Assembly (NCBI RefSeq): GCF_900109685.1
Contig: NZ_FOBB01000011.1
Coordinates: 248,862 to 312,861, forward strand
Source of the DNA: Chitinophaga rupis
Lineage (GTDB): Bacteria; Bacteroidota; Bacteroidia; Chitinophagales; Chitinophagaceae
Direction: 5' to 3'
DNA: 64,000 nt
Below are positions 8,646 to 17,378 of the stretch, piece by piece; within the stretch, counting starts at the first letter, position 1, and each line of letters starts with the position of its first letter. Both the position numbers and the translations under genes were made by a program. Under the pieces are notes generated by a model. It was given only the letters and a program-made list of their open reading frames with translations. It was not told the origin of the DNA and ran no database searches.

Positions 8646-9689
8646 ATGAAATCTGATAAGAAAAACATCCGGCACCTCAGCTTACCTGCTATACAGGAAT
8701 ACTTTAACACAATTGGAGAAAAGCCCTTTCGCGCCAAACAGGTGTATGAGTGGCTGTGGTTAAAGCATGCAGGCAGCTTTGAGGCCATGACCAACCTCTC
8801 CAAAACGCTGCGTAGCTCCCTGGAGGAGCATTTTACCCTCCCGGCTTTAAAAATAGATGCTACCCAGCACAGTGAGGACGGCACCATCAAAAACCGCTTC
8901 CGCCTGCACGACGGCCACTTAGTAGAGGGCGTACTGATCCCTACCGAAAGCCGGCAAACAGCCTGCGTATCCTCGCAGGTAGGCTGCAGCCTGAGCTGCA
9001 AGTTCTGCGCCACCGGTTTCATGGACCGTAAACGCAACCTGGACTTTGATGAGATCTATGATGAGGTAGCCCTGCTGAACCAGCAGTCCCTGGAATCATC
9101 CGGCAAAAAACTCACGAACATCGTATATATGGGCATGGGCGAACCCCTGCTCAACTATAAGAATGTACTGCAGTCAATAGAGCGTATTACTGCGGCAGAT
9201 GGCCTGGCCATGTCGCCTAAACGTATTACTGTATCTACTGCCGGTGTGGCAAAAATGATCAAACAGCTAGGCGATGACCAGGTACGTTTTAACCTGGCCC
9301 TATCCCTGCACGCCGCCAATGATAAAAAGCGCAGCGAGATCATGCCCATAAATGAAACCAACAACCTGCAGGGATTAATAGAGGCGCTGAACTATTTCTA
9401 TAAAGCTACCCAGAGCCAGATCTCTTTTGAATACATCCTTTTCCGCGACTTTAACGATTCCCAGAAGGATGCCGATGAGCTGATCAAGATCTACCGGCAG
9501 GTACCGGCAGACCTGATCAACATTATCGAATACAACCCGATCGATAGGGCCCGGTTCCAGAAACCGGATGAGGAAGCAGTGGAAAAATTCATGCAGTACC
9601 TGGGCAAGCACCGCGTAAATGCACGCCTGCGCCGCAGCCGGGGCAAAGATATTGATGCCGCCTGCGGACAGCTGGCCAACAAGGGTTAA
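8646..9689 (+). CDS. rlmN: 23S rRNA/tRNA adenine-C2 methyltransferase RlmN
   Basis: A radical-SAM enzyme that methylates A2503 of 23S rRNA and A37 of some tRNAs. At 347 residues it is full length. The CxxxCxxC iron-sulfur motif is in GCSLSCKFCATGFMDRKRN. Also seen are YMGMGEPLLNYKNV (SAM site), the VSTAG block and SLHAAND. The C-terminal cysteine of the methyl-transfer mechanism is in DIDAACGQL. Two pseudouridine synthase genes follow on the same strand, making an RNA-modification neighbourhood. Confidence 0.98.
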   Translation: MKSDKKNIRHLSLPAIQEYFNTIGEKPFRAKQVYEWLWLKHAGSFEAMTNLSKTLRSSLEEHFTLPALKIDATQHSEDGTIKNRFRLHDGHLVEGVLIPTESRQTACVSSQVGCSLSCKFCATGFMDRKRNLDFDEIYDEVALLNQQSLESSGKKLTNIVYMGMGEPLLNYKNVLQSIERITAADGLAMSPKRITVSTAGVAKMIKQLGDDQVRFNLALSLHAANDKKRSEIMPINETNNLQGLIEALNYFYKATQSQISFEYILFRDFNDSQKDADELIKIYRQVPADLINIIEYNPIDRARFQKPDEEAVEKFMQYLGKHRVNARLRRSRGKDIDAACGQLANKG

Positions 9690-9726
9690 TAATAAAAGCG
9701 TTAACAACAGGAGGATCGTGGAAATC

Positions 9727-9753
9727 ATGAGCTTCCGCCAACAGATAGTATGA
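9727..9753 (+). CDS. Possible 8-codon leader ORF overlapping the pseudouridine synthase start
   Basis: ATG at 9727 reads MSFRQQIV and stops at TGA 9751-9753, overlapping the next gene's start as ATGA. A perfect AGGAGG lies at 9709-9714, unusual for Bacteroidota, and an in-frame GTG at 9718 is also available. This could be a translational-coupling leader for the downstream gene. Sequence alone cannot show that it is translated. Confidence 0.3.
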   Translation: MSFRQQIV

Positions 9754-11168
9754 GAAAAAACAAACCTGCTGCAACAAAAGGCTTCTCTCCCTTTAAAGAG
9801 AACATGAGCAGTAACCGTACCGGTGATAAGAACCGTACGCAGTCCGGGGATCGTGAAAGACCCGCCGGTAAAGACTTTAAACGCGGCGGCACCGACCGCC
9901 CCACCCGCCCTGCACCCGCACGTGAGGAGGAGAACAAAGCCTTCCGGCCCAAGTTCCAGCGCAGTGGCGAGGACAGGAAAGACAGTGGTGAAAATAAACG
10001 TCCGCCCATACGTGTGCGCATCAAGCCCAAAGATGATGACAGCAAAGGCTTTCAGTCGGGAAGCCAGCGCAGTGACGATGACCACGGGGATAAACGCCCG
10101 CGCGTTCGTGTACGCACCGCGCCTAAAGATGACGATAAAAAAGGTTTTCAGCCCAGAGCTCAACGTAATGATGGTGACCGCGGGGATAAGCGCCCGTCCG
10201 GCCGCGCACATACCGCACCCAAACGGGATGATGGCGACAGCAGCTTCCATGGCGATTTCCAGCGGAGCAGCGACCGTAAAGGCAACCGCCCAACCCGGGA
10301 AACACCCAGTGGTTTTAACCGTAAAAAATTCTTTGACCGCACCAACGAACGTTTTGCTGAGAAACAGGCCCGCAAAACCGATCCCACAAAACGTAAACCC
10401 GATAACAAAAACATTAGCAAAAGCCGCCAGAACGAGGAAGCACCCGGCAGCAGCGAAGGCATGCCGCTGAACAAGTACATTGCCCACACCGGCCTGTGCT
10501 CCCGCCGTAAAGCTGTGGATGTTATTAAAGAAGGTAAGGTAACGGTGAATGATAAACCGGTATTGGAACCTGCCTTTAAGGTAACGGACAAAGACCGGGT
10601 AAAGATTGCCAACAAACCTGTAAGCCTGCAAAAGAACCTGGTGTACATTCTGCTGAATAAACCTAAAGGATTTATTACCACCACCGATGATCCGGAAGGC
10701 CGCCAGACCGTGATGGAGCTGATCCAGGATGCCACTTCAGAAAGGGTATTTCCCGTAGGCCGCCTGGACCGCAATACCTCCGGCCTGCTGCTGCTTACCA
10801 ACGATGGTGAGCTGGCCCAGAAGCTGGCGCATCCCAAGCACAACATCAAAAAAATATACCAGGTGGGGTTAGATAAACCCTTAACCAAAGCTCACTTTGA
10901 CCAGATCATTGCCGGCGTTACGCTGGAAGACGGTGTGGCCCTGGTAGATGCCCTGGGATATGTGGACAGCAAGGACCGATCACAGGTAGGTATAGAGATC
11001 CACAGCGGTAAGAACCGTATTGTGCGCCGTATTTTCGAGCACCTGGAATACCAGGTGGAGAAGCTGGATCGTGTGATGTACGCCGGCTTAACCAAAAAGA
11101 ACGTAAACCGTGGCAGGTGGCGCCTTTTAACGGAAAAAGAAGTGATACTGCTGAAACATTTTAAATAA
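9750..11168 (+). CDS. RsuA/RluB-type pseudouridine synthase with long charged repeat-rich N-terminus
   Basis: A 472-residue protein. The first 237 residues are disordered in character, rich in R, K, D, G and Q, and include three 32-residue repeats at 86-117, 118-149 and 150-181 (core KGFQ..QR...D.GDKRP). From residue 238 (MPLNKYIAHTGLCSRRKA) there is an S4 RNA-binding domain, then the catalytic domain with GRLDRNTSGLLLLTNDGEL, where the catalytic aspartate follows GRL, and SGKNRIVRRIFEHLEY. The folded part alone (235 residues) has the usual size of the RsuA/RluB/RluE/RluF family, which modifies rRNA uridines. The target site is not certain. The extension probably adds nonspecific RNA or ribosome contact. 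Confidence 0.93.
   Translation: MRKNKPAATKGFSPFKENMSSNRTGDKNRTQSGDRERPAGKDFKRGGTDRPTRPAPAREEENKAFRPKFQRSGEDRKDSGENKRPPIRVRIKPKDDDSKGFQSGSQRSDDDHGDKRPRVRVRTAPKDDDKKGFQPRAQRNDGDRGDKRPSGRAHTAPKRDDGDSSFHGDFQRSSDRKGNRPTRETPSGFNRKKFFDRTNERFAEKQARKTDPTKRKPDNKNISKSRQNEEAPGSSEGMPLNKYIAHTGLCSRRKAVDVIKEGKVTVNDKPVLEPAFKVTDKDRVKIANKPVSLQKNLVYILLNKPKGFITTTDDPEGRQTVMELIQDATSERVFPVGRLDRNTSGLLLLTNDGELAQKLAHPKHNIKKIYQVGLDKPLTKAHFDQIIAGVTLEDGVALVDALGYVDSKDRSQVGIEIHSGKNRIVRRIFEHLEYQVEKLDRVMYAGLTKKNVNRGRWRLLTEKEVILLKHFK
10005..10292 (+). repeat. Three degenerate 96-bp coding repeats in the pseudouridine synthase
   Basis: The segment encodes three 32-residue units in tandem. The first two are closest and share (R)VR...PKDDD.KGFQ and GDKRP; the third is more diverged. 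Confidence 0.75.
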
Positions 11169-11226
11169 AGTTGTTAGTGTTGGCGGTTAGTAATTTTGTG
11201 CTAACCGCTAACCACTTTTGAATATT

Positions 11227-11958
11227 ATGCGCGTTAACGAACTCCTCATACATATTACGGACGATTTTATGGTGCTCAACAAACCGGCGGGAATGCTTAC
11301 CATCCCGGACCGGCATGACCAGGAGCTACCTTCCCTGCAAACCCTGCTGAAAAAGGCTTATGGCAATATTTTTACCGTACACCGGCTGGATAAGGATACC
11401 AGTGGCCTGATCCTGTTTGCCCGTAATGAGGCCGCGCACCGTTATTTTTCCCAGTTATTTGAATCCCGCGAAGTACGCAAGTTTTACCTGGGCCTGGTTA
11501 CCGGCCAGCTGGAACCGCCGCAGGGCAGCGTGGATGAGCCCATTATGGAGCACCCGGTGCAAAAGGGTAAAATGGTTACCAACCGCCGGGGCAAGGCTTC
11601 CCTTACGGATTACGAGATGCAGGAAGCCTTTGGGCTTTACAGCCTGGTGAAGCTGGAGATCCATACCGGCCGTACCCACCAGATCCGCGTACACATGAAA
11701 CACCTGGGCCATCCCATAGCTGTGGATGACCTATATGGCGATCCCGCCCCCATTTTATTATCCACTATCAAGAAAAAATACCGTTTAGGTAAGTTCACGG
11801 AAGAAGAGCGCCCCCTTATGGCCCGTCTGGCGCTGCATGCCTGGCAGCTGCAATTTAAAGATCAGCAGGGCGTGGCCCACCAGCTGGAAGCCCCCTTGCC
11901 AAAGGATCTGCAGGCGGTGTTAAGCCAGTTGAGAAAACATAAGAAGCTGAAAGCGTAA
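11227..11958 (+). CDS. RluA-family pseudouridine synthase
   Basis: From the ATG at 11227 it has 243 residues; an in-frame TTG at 11218 is less likely. The catalytic motif is VHRLDKDTSGLILFARN, and EIHTGRTHQIRVHMKHLGHP is the conserved C-terminal block of the family. There is no S4 domain, so this resembles the short RluA class (TruC/RluA-like) rather than RluD. The exact rRNA or tRNA target cannot be set. A short hairpin (GCGGTTAG ... CTAACCGC, about 11183-11208) lies between it and the preceding synthase gene. Confidence 0.93.
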   Translation: MRVNELLIHITDDFMVLNKPAGMLTIPDRHDQELPSLQTLLKKAYGNIFTVHRLDKDTSGLILFARNEAAHRYFSQLFESREVRKFYLGLVTGQLEPPQGSVDEPIMEHPVQKGKMVTNRRGKASLTDYEMQEAFGLYSLVKLEIHTGRTHQIRVHMKHLGHPIAVDDLYGDPAPILLSTIKKKYRLGKFTEEERPLMARLALHAWQLQFKDQQGVAHQLEAPLPKDLQAVLSQLRKHKKLKA

Positions 11959-12110
11959 AGCAGAAAGCATAAAGCTAAAGGCCGAACGTGAAACGCTAAA
12001 GACAAAAGCGAAGCTGAATGTTGGATACCTAACTGAATGTTTAAGGCTCAAAGTTGGATATTAAGTGCTGAAGGCCGAACGCTAAAAGCTAAACGCTCCC
12101 CCTCCCGGTT
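11959..12110. repeat. Intergenic AAAGC/AACGC word array
   Basis: After the pseudouridine synthase stop, the sequence is a purine-rich run of variants of AAAGCATAAAGC and GAACGCTAAAGC. The phrase AAGGCCGAACG appears twice. No coding potential is apparent. Confidence 0.6.
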
Positions 12111-12116
12111 GGTAAA

Positions 12117-12150
12117 ACGAAAAAACGGGGAAAAATCCCCGTTTCGTAAA
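12117..12150. terminator. Bidirectional terminator between convergent genes
   Basis: AACGGGG and CCCCGTT pair around AAAAAT (12124-12143), extended by CGAAA/TTTCG and flanked by A- and T-rich sequence. An outer GGTTGG/CCAACC pair encloses it. It can stop transcripts from the RluA gene and from the peroxiredoxin gene. Confidence 0.8.
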
Positions 12151-12245
12151 AATCAAAAACCAACCATTAAAAATTCTTATCAATAAAAGCCTTGCGGCCC
12201 TATTCGTTACGCTTTACTGTTACCGGTTAAAACACGCTCTGCCGC

Positions 12246-12881
12246 CTATTTGTTCGGCTGCGGAGTGGTTCTCAGGTAAGGCTTAATAATTTTGTGCCCT
12301 TTCGGGAACTTCGCCGGAATGTCTTCCGTTTTCACTGCCGGCACTACAATCACATCTTCCCCTTCCTGCCAGTTGGCCGGTGTGGCCACGCTGTACTGGG
12401 CTGTCAGCTGCAGGGAATCTATTACCCGCAGCACTTCAAAGAAGTTTCTGCCGGTAGAGGCCGGGTAAGTGATGGTTAATTTCACTTTCTTATCCGGGCC
12501 TATTACAAACAGGGAACGTACGGTGAATGTTTCAGAAGCATTCGGGTGTATCATACCATACAGATTGGCCACCGTTTTGTCTTCATCCGCAATGATCGGG
12601 AAGTTCACTTCGCAATTCTGCGTTTCGTTAATATCATTGATCCAGCCCAGGTGCTTATCCAGCGGGTCTACGCTCAGGGCCAGCACTTTTACATTGCGCT
12701 TGGCAAATTCATCCTTCAAAAGGGCGGTTCTGCCTAGTTCTGTGGTACATACCGGGGTATAATCTGCAGGGTGCGAAAATAAAACGCCCCAGCTATCGCC
12801 CAGGTATTCGTAAAAATCGATGTCGCCTTGTGTGGTCTTCGCCTTGAAATTAGGCGCTATGTCTCCTAGTCTTAAACTCAT
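12246..12881 (-). CDS. 1-Cys peroxiredoxin (Prx6 subfamily)
   Basis: A 211-residue thiol peroxidase. The peroxidatic cysteine is in DYTPVCTTELGRTA (PxxxTxxC). The length, the LSVDPLDKHLGWINDI segment and the long C-terminal domain after PIIADEDKTVANLYGMI are those of Prx6-type enzymes, which reduce H2O2 and organic hydroperoxides in the cytoplasm and have no resolving cysteine in the same chain. A TACATTTG box lies 22 bases upstream of the start. It is transcribed alone. Confidence 0.95.
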   Translation of the reverse strand: MSLRLGDIAPNFKAKTTQGDIDFYEYLGDSWGVLFSHPADYTPVCTTELGRTALLKDEFAKRNVKVLALSVDPLDKHLGWINDINETQNCEVNFPIIADEDKTVANLYGMIHPNASETFTVRSLFVIGPDKKVKLTITYPASTGRNFFEVLRVIDSLQLTAQYSVATPANWQEGEDVIVVPAVKTEDIPAKFPKGHKIIKPYLRTTPQPNK

Positions 12882-12902
12882 ATTACACCTCTTTTATGAC
12901 TC

Positions 12903-12910
12903 CAAATGTA
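12903..12910 (-). promoter_or_regulatory. Peroxiredoxin promoter -7 box TACATTTG
   Basis: Exact TAnnTTTG match on the minus strand just upstream of the peroxiredoxin ATG; no clear -33 box. Confidence 0.45.
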
Positions 12911-12952
12911 ATAATTTCCTACAATTTTTATAGACTTTAGGATGGTTTTTGG

Positions 12953-12988
12953 AAAAAAATTTTCCCTACCCGTTGCGGGGTAGGGAAA
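12953..12988 (-). terminator. Terminator of the 199-residue hypothetical gene
   Basis: TTTCCCTACCC (12961-12971) pairs perfectly with GGGTAGGGAAA (12978-12988). On the minus strand the stem is followed by a long T-run. Confidence 0.85.
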
Positions 12989-13072
12989 GGTGTTAACAAA
13001 CAACTGAGGGTCAGGGCATTCGGGGCTAACAGTTTCAATGGTATAGGGTTAACAGGGATGAATATGTAGTGT

Positions 13073-13672
13073 TCAATTGCCGTGTTGTTTCCAGGCGCAA
13101 TATGCCATGGTGTATTTGAGGTCATCCAGTAAATTGGCTTCCTGGCGGGCCGCTGCTTCGTCAAATTCCAGCTCCAGGTAACCCAGGTACAGCTCATAGC
13201 TTTTGCTCAGCAGCAGCATGCACTGGTCTATCTGCTGTTCGGTATGTGCTGTTTCTTTTTCCTTTACCGGTGCGGGTTGCGGGGTTACTTTGCTGATGTA
13301 GTAACATTCGCCATCCGTATATTCTACCCAGTTACCACGCTGCTGCAGGCGGGGACGGCTAAGCTGAAAGCTCATATTTTCCAGTACCACGGCTTCCCCA
13401 TGGGTAGCCTCCAGGTCAATGACCTCCGGTATGTGGCGCATATCTTCCAGGTGCTGTACAATGCTCATTTGTATGCCATCGTTCTGGTGGCCGGAATAGC
13501 GCAGTATATCATTCAGCACATCGTAATTAGTTACAAAATCGCAACGGTGCCAGGTACCTTCCTGCTTTATATAACCCCAGAAGGTTAAAAAATTAGACTC
13601 ATCCAGTATGATCTGGCTGATGGAGATGGCCTGGCATTTGGCGGCGGTGCTTGTATTTTTTACTTTGTTCAT
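13073..13672 (-). CDS. Hypothetical protein divergent from WYL regulator
   Basis: A 199-residue protein from the ATG at 13672. The frame is open to 13816, but the added part is cysteine-rich, lies over the intergenic word repeats and is probably not translated. I recognise no domain. The first 120 residues look like a mixed alpha/beta fold with a repeated tryptophan/tyrosine pattern. A proline- and glutamate-rich linker follows near residue 130, then an acidic helical tail with LELEFDEAAARQEANLLDDL. No signal peptide or membrane helix is seen. It ends in a strong terminator and is divergent from the WYL gene, a common arrangement for a regulator and its target. Confidence 0.75.
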   Translation of the reverse strand: MNKVKNTSTAAKCQAISISQIILDESNFLTFWGYIKQEGTWHRCDFVTNYDVLNDILRYSGHQNDGIQMSIVQHLEDMRHIPEVIDLEATHGEAVVLENMSFQLSRPRLQQRGNWVEYTDGECYYISKVTPQPAPVKEKETAHTEQQIDQCMLLLSKSYELYLGYLELEFDEAAARQEANLLDDLKYTMAYCAWKQHGN

Positions 13673-13740
13673 AACCCTGATGTTTAATGACAATACAAAG
13701 CTATCCGCGCAAAACGCAGGGAATTTGCGTAGCAAAAAAA

Positions 13741-13835
13741 AATGTGCAGATCTACAGATATCCAGGTGTGCAGATGAGTTTAAGCAATCTTTATTTGCAC
13801 CGCTGCATATTTGCACATCTGTACAATTACATTAT
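13741..13835. repeat. TGCAGAT / ATCTGCA word array in a divergent promoter region
   Basis: GTGCAGAT occurs at 13744 and again near 13767, with ACAGAT between, and TTTGCACATCTGTAC follows at about 13810-13824 in the opposite sense. These are short words in both orientations rather than one clean inverted repeat. Confidence 0.5.
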
Positions 13836-13857
13836 TTTGCGCACCAAAACCCTCTTC

Positions 13858-14862
13858 ATGCCAAAGAATAAAGATGCCCTTTCCCGTTACCGCTGGATAG
13901 ATGAACGGCTGCGCAACAAGCGCCTGCCCAAGCCTACCCTGGATGTGCTGATTGCCTATGTGTCTGAAAAAATGGATGCATCTATCTCTACACGCACCAT
14001 ACAAAAGGATATACAGGATATGCGCCAGGATCCGGAGCTGAACTATATGGCACCCATCTTATATGAGCGCAGCACCGGTACTTACCGCTATGAAGATGAA
14101 TCTTACTCCATCAGCAATATACCCATTGAAGAGGCCGACCTGCAGGGGCTGGAAATAGCCATCGGCATCCTGGAACAGTTCCGCAGCCTGCCTGTAATAC
14201 AGCAGTTTGAGGACGCTATCCTGAAAATAGCCGCCAGCCTGAAAATGAACCGGCAAACGCTGGAACATAAAGGCATGATCAAATTTTCACGCACCGCGCA
14301 GTACAAAGGCGCAGAGCATATCCCCGATATTGTAGATGCCATCAAGAACCTGGAGGTGATCCGTATTGCCTACCAGAGCTTTGACCGGAATGAGCCTAAA
14401 GAGCATTGGGTAGAGCCGTATCATTTGCGGGAATACCAGCACCGCTTTTACCTGATCGGCAAAAGTCAGAAAGCCAAAGGCGGTACCCTGCTTACGTTTG
14501 CGCTGGACCGCATTGTAAAGCTGTGGCCTACCAATACTAATTTTGATGAAAAGAATTTTGATGATGCCAGCTACTACCGCCACGCCATTGGCATTACGGT
14601 GCTGGAAGGTGAGCCGCAAAATGTAGTGTTATCCTTTACCCCGCACCAGGGTAAATACATTAAATCACAACCTATTCATACTTCCCAGCAGGTGCTGGAA
14701 GATAATGAGAAGGAATGCCGTATATCCCTGAACGTAGTAATTAACCCGGAGCTGCATATGCTGCTGTTAGGTTATGGCGCTAATGTAAAAGTGCTGGCAC
14801 CACAGGAGCTGGTACAAAAAATGGCGGCCGAAACAGCCGCCATGAAGGAGTTATATAAATAA
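13858..14862 (+). CDS. WYL-domain transcriptional regulator
   Basis: A 334-residue protein from the ATG at 13858. The N-terminal winged helix-turn-helix is seen in RYRWIDERLRNKRLPKPTLD and TRTIQKDIQDMRQDPEL. A WYL domain follows (about residues 155-245: IRIAYQSFDRNEPKEHWVEPYHLREYQHRFYLIGKS) and then a WCX-like C-terminal extension. WYL proteins bind DNA and sense nucleic-acid or nucleotide ligands, often in DNA-damage or defence settings. No defence genes are nearby. The divergent hypothetical gene is the most obvious candidate target. A TATTTTG near 13833-13839 resembles a shortened -7 box. Confidence 0.9.
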   Translation: MPKNKDALSRYRWIDERLRNKRLPKPTLDVLIAYVSEKMDASISTRTIQKDIQDMRQDPELNYMAPILYERSTGTYRYEDESYSISNIPIEEADLQGLEIAIGILEQFRSLPVIQQFEDAILKIAASLKMNRQTLEHKGMIKFSRTAQYKGAEHIPDIVDAIKNLEVIRIAYQSFDRNEPKEHWVEPYHLREYQHRFYLIGKSQKAKGGTLLTFALDRIVKLWPTNTNFDEKNFDDASYYRHAIGITVLEGEPQNVVLSFTPHQGKYIKSQPIHTSQQVLEDNEKECRISLNVVINPELHMLLLGYGANVKVLAPQELVQKMAAETAAMKELYK

Positions 14863-14869
14863 GCTATGC

Positions 14870-15592
14870 TTATGATTTCTTAGGCATTACAAAAATGGTA
14901 TCATCTACCGGCTTGTTCACCTCTACCTTGCTTACACTGATCTTGGTGCCAATGGGCTCCTGGGAAGTAGATGCGGGGTACACGAAACCATTATCTGTTT
15001 TCTTATAATCGGATAATACAGTGGTAATATCCATTTCCTGTCCCTGTGCTTTAATATGCGTCTGCATCTGGTCTATGTAATACGTATTGGCATCTACATA
15101 TAAGATGATCACGCTGCCGTCACGGTTGGTTACCTTTAATTTGTAAGTATCCATTCCGTCTTTGGTTTCCTTGCCTTCCAGCGTTACGGTACGGCCTTTG
15201 GCTTTATAATCATACAGCTCGCCGGCCAGGTCCAGGCGGGATTGCATAGCATGCACCATGCTGGAATCCATTACTTTAGGATCCGGTCCCTGCATAGGCA
15301 TTTGCATCCAGCCGCCGTTGCGGGTTACCACCTGTATGTTGTTGGAGCCCATAACCTCAAACTCCATACGCATGGCCTTATCGTTTACCAGCCACAGCTT
15401 CAGGGGTATTTCCATACCGCGTACTTCCATAATTCCTTCTGTATACATGCTTTGCAGGCCTTTCAGTTTATCCTTGCCGCCCATGGCGTCAATGTGCTTG
15501 TTTACGATCTCATCTACTGTTTGCGCCTGCAGCCCGCTGCATACTGCTATAACGGCCAGGAACAGGAGGGTTAACATTTTATTTACTCTCAT
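14870..15592 (-). CDS. LolA-like outer-membrane lipoprotein-sorting family protein (secreted)
   Basis: About 240 residues from the ATG at 15592. A signal peptide (LTLLFLAVIAVCSGLQAQ) is probably cut after LQA; the internal cysteine could instead be a weak lipobox. The mature part, starting VDEIVNKHIDAMGGKDKLKG, has the repeated beta-strand pattern of the LolA/LolB superfamily as found in many Bacteroidota proteins annotated as outer membrane lipoprotein-sorting. A role in carrying lipid-modified proteins or lipids in the periplasm is inferred from fold only. It is convergent with the WYL gene, with only 7 bases between stops. Confidence 0.75.
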   Translation of the reverse strand: MRVNKMLTLLFLAVIAVCSGLQAQTVDEIVNKHIDAMGGKDKLKGLQSMYTEGIMEVRGMEIPLKLWLVNDKAMRMEFEVMGSNNIQVVTRNGGWMQMPMQGPDPKVMDSSMVHAMQSRLDLAGELYDYKAKGRTVTLEGKETKDGMDTYKLKVTNRDGSVIILYVDANTYYIDQMQTHIKAQGQEMDITTVLSDYKKTDNGFVYPASTSQEPIGTKISVSKVEVNKPVDDTIFVMPKKS

Positions 15593-15664
15593 ATTATTCG
15601 TTTTAGTGGTACACAAATTACACGAATTATGCCAATTCCCACCGGGTAATTATATCTTTAACAT

Positions 15665-17299
15665 ATGAGTACTTTCCAGCTTTCAGGCAACCTGATAGAT
15701 ATCCTAAACCAGGAAATATACCCCGCTACCGTACACATCTCACATGGACGTATCCGGCAAATTGTGCGCGATAGCCAGCCTTATGATCAATACCTGCTAC
15801 CGGGCTTTATTGATGCGCATGTGCACATAGAAAGCGCTATGCTTACCCCGGCGGAATTTGCCCGCCTGGCAGTAGTGCACGGCACCGTAGGCACCATTTC
15901 CGACCCGCATGAAATAGCCAATGTATTAGGCGTGGCCGGCGTGAATTACATGATCGCCAACTGCCAGCATACCCCGTTCAAATGCAACTTTGGCGCGCCC
16001 TCCTGCGTGCCGGCCACCCCGTTTGAAACAGCCGGCGCAGTGGTAAGCGTACAGGATGTAAAAAACCTGCTGGCACACCCCGAGATCCGCTACCTTTCTG
16101 AAATGATGAACTTTCCCGGTGTGCTGCAGCAGCAGCCGGATGTAATGGAAAAAATAGCCGCTGCCCATAAAGCCAGTAAGCCGGTGGATGGCCATGCCCC
16201 AGGTCTGCGGGGCGCTGCTGCCAAACAGTATATAGATGCCGGCATCAGCACCGATCATGAATGTTTTACACTGGAAGAAGCGCAGGACAAGCTACAGTAC
16301 GGCATGCACATCCTGATACGGGAAGGCAGCGCAGCCAAGAACTTTGAAGCGCTGATCCCCCTGCTGCACGACTACCCGGAAAAAATGATGTTCTGCAGCG
16401 ATGATAAACATCCCGACAGCCTGGTGGAAGGGCATATTAACGTGCTGGTAAAACGTGCGCTGGCAAAGGGTATCGACCTGTTTAAAGTGCTGCGCGCCGC
16501 CTGTATAAACCCGGTGCTGCATTATAAAATGGAGGTAGGCCTGTTGCGTGAAGGCGATCCTGCAGACCTTATCATCATTAACAACACCACCGATTTTACT
16601 GTAAAGGCTACCTATGTGAATGGCATACAGGTAGCGGCTAACGGCCAAACGCTGATTGAGCCCGTTACCGCCGGCATTATCAATAACTTTGATTGCCGCC
16701 CGCAGCATGTGGAAGATTTTCGTATACCCGCCAACGGTACCAGCGCAGCTGTAAATGTAATTGAAGCGCTGGACGGGCAGCTGATCACCAATAACATTAC
16801 CGCCACCCTGCCCGTGCAAAACGGCGCCCTGCACAGCGATCCCTCACAGGATGTGCTGAAGATGGTGGTGGTGAACCGCTATTTTCCGGCGCCGGCAGCA
16901 GCAGGTTTTATCCGCAGCTTTGGATTTACCAAAGGCGCTATTGCATCTTCCGTAGCGCACGACAGCCATAACATTATTGCCGTTGGGGTAGATGATGAAA
17001 GTATTTGCGCCGCAGTAAATGCCGTGATCCGTGAAAAAGGTGGTATTAGTGTAGTAAATGGTATGGAGATAGATGTATTGCCCCTCCCGGTAGCCGGCTT
17101 AATGAGCCACCTGGATGGCTACGAAGTAGCGGCCCGGTACAGTCATCTCGATAAAGCGGCCAAAGCCCTGGGCAGCCCGCTGGCCGCACCTTTCATGACC
17201 CTCTCTTTTATGGCGCTGCTAGTAATACCACACTTAAAGCTCAGCGATAAAGGCCTGTTTAATGGAGATACCTTCACCTTTACTTCTGTGATTAAATAA
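15665..17299 (+). CDS. ade: Adenine deaminase
   Basis: Converts adenine to hypoxanthine in purine salvage. It is a 544-residue, metal-dependent amidohydrolase. The metal motif HxH is in LLPGFIDAHVHIESAMLTPAEFAR, followed by GTVGTISDPHEIANVLG. VDGHAPGL and ISTDHECFTLEEA carry further ligands, MFCSDDKHPDSL holds the catalytic aspartate region, and the C-terminal domain includes FTKGAIASSVAHDSHNIIAVG. All the features of Ade are present in order. It stands alone between divergent and convergent neighbours. Confidence 0.97.
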   Translation: MSTFQLSGNLIDILNQEIYPATVHISHGRIRQIVRDSQPYDQYLLPGFIDAHVHIESAMLTPAEFARLAVVHGTVGTISDPHEIANVLGVAGVNYMIANCQHTPFKCNFGAPSCVPATPFETAGAVVSVQDVKNLLAHPEIRYLSEMMNFPGVLQQQPDVMEKIAAAHKASKPVDGHAPGLRGAAAKQYIDAGISTDHECFTLEEAQDKLQYGMHILIREGSAAKNFEALIPLLHDYPEKMMFCSDDKHPDSLVEGHINVLVKRALAKGIDLFKVLRAACINPVLHYKMEVGLLREGDPADLIIINNTTDFTVKATYVNGIQVAANGQTLIEPVTAGIINNFDCRPQHVEDFRIPANGTSAAVNVIEALDGQLITNNITATLPVQNGALHSDPSQDVLKMVVVNRYFPAPAAAGFIRSFGFTKGAIASSVAHDSHNIIAVGVDDESICAAVNAVIREKGGISVVNGMEIDVLPLPVAGLMSHLDGYEVAARYSHLDKAAKALGSPLAAPFMTLSFMALLVIPHLKLSDKGLFNGDTFTFTSVIK

Positions 17300-17300
17300 A

Positions 17301-17378
17301 AAGTAAAAAAGCAAAAATTAAAAAGGGCGCGAAGATCTCCGTGCCCTTTTTAATTTTTACCTTTTGCTTTTTTACTTA
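17301..17378. terminator. Long bidirectional hairpin terminator between ade and anmK
   Basis: AAGTAAAAAAGC and AAAAATTAAAAAGGGC form the left arm. The right arm runs GCCCTTTTTAATTTTTACC, then GCTTTTTTACTT, around a centre near 17330-17343. The long A/T arms work as terminators on both strands. Confidence 0.85.

Noticed and set aside
9375..10631. Minus-strand frame of 418 codons opposite rlmN and the pseudouridine synthase
   Set aside because: It mirrors the repeat-rich coding sequence of the plus-strand gene, has phenylalanine/threonine/alanine-rich low complexity and crosses two well-supported genes.
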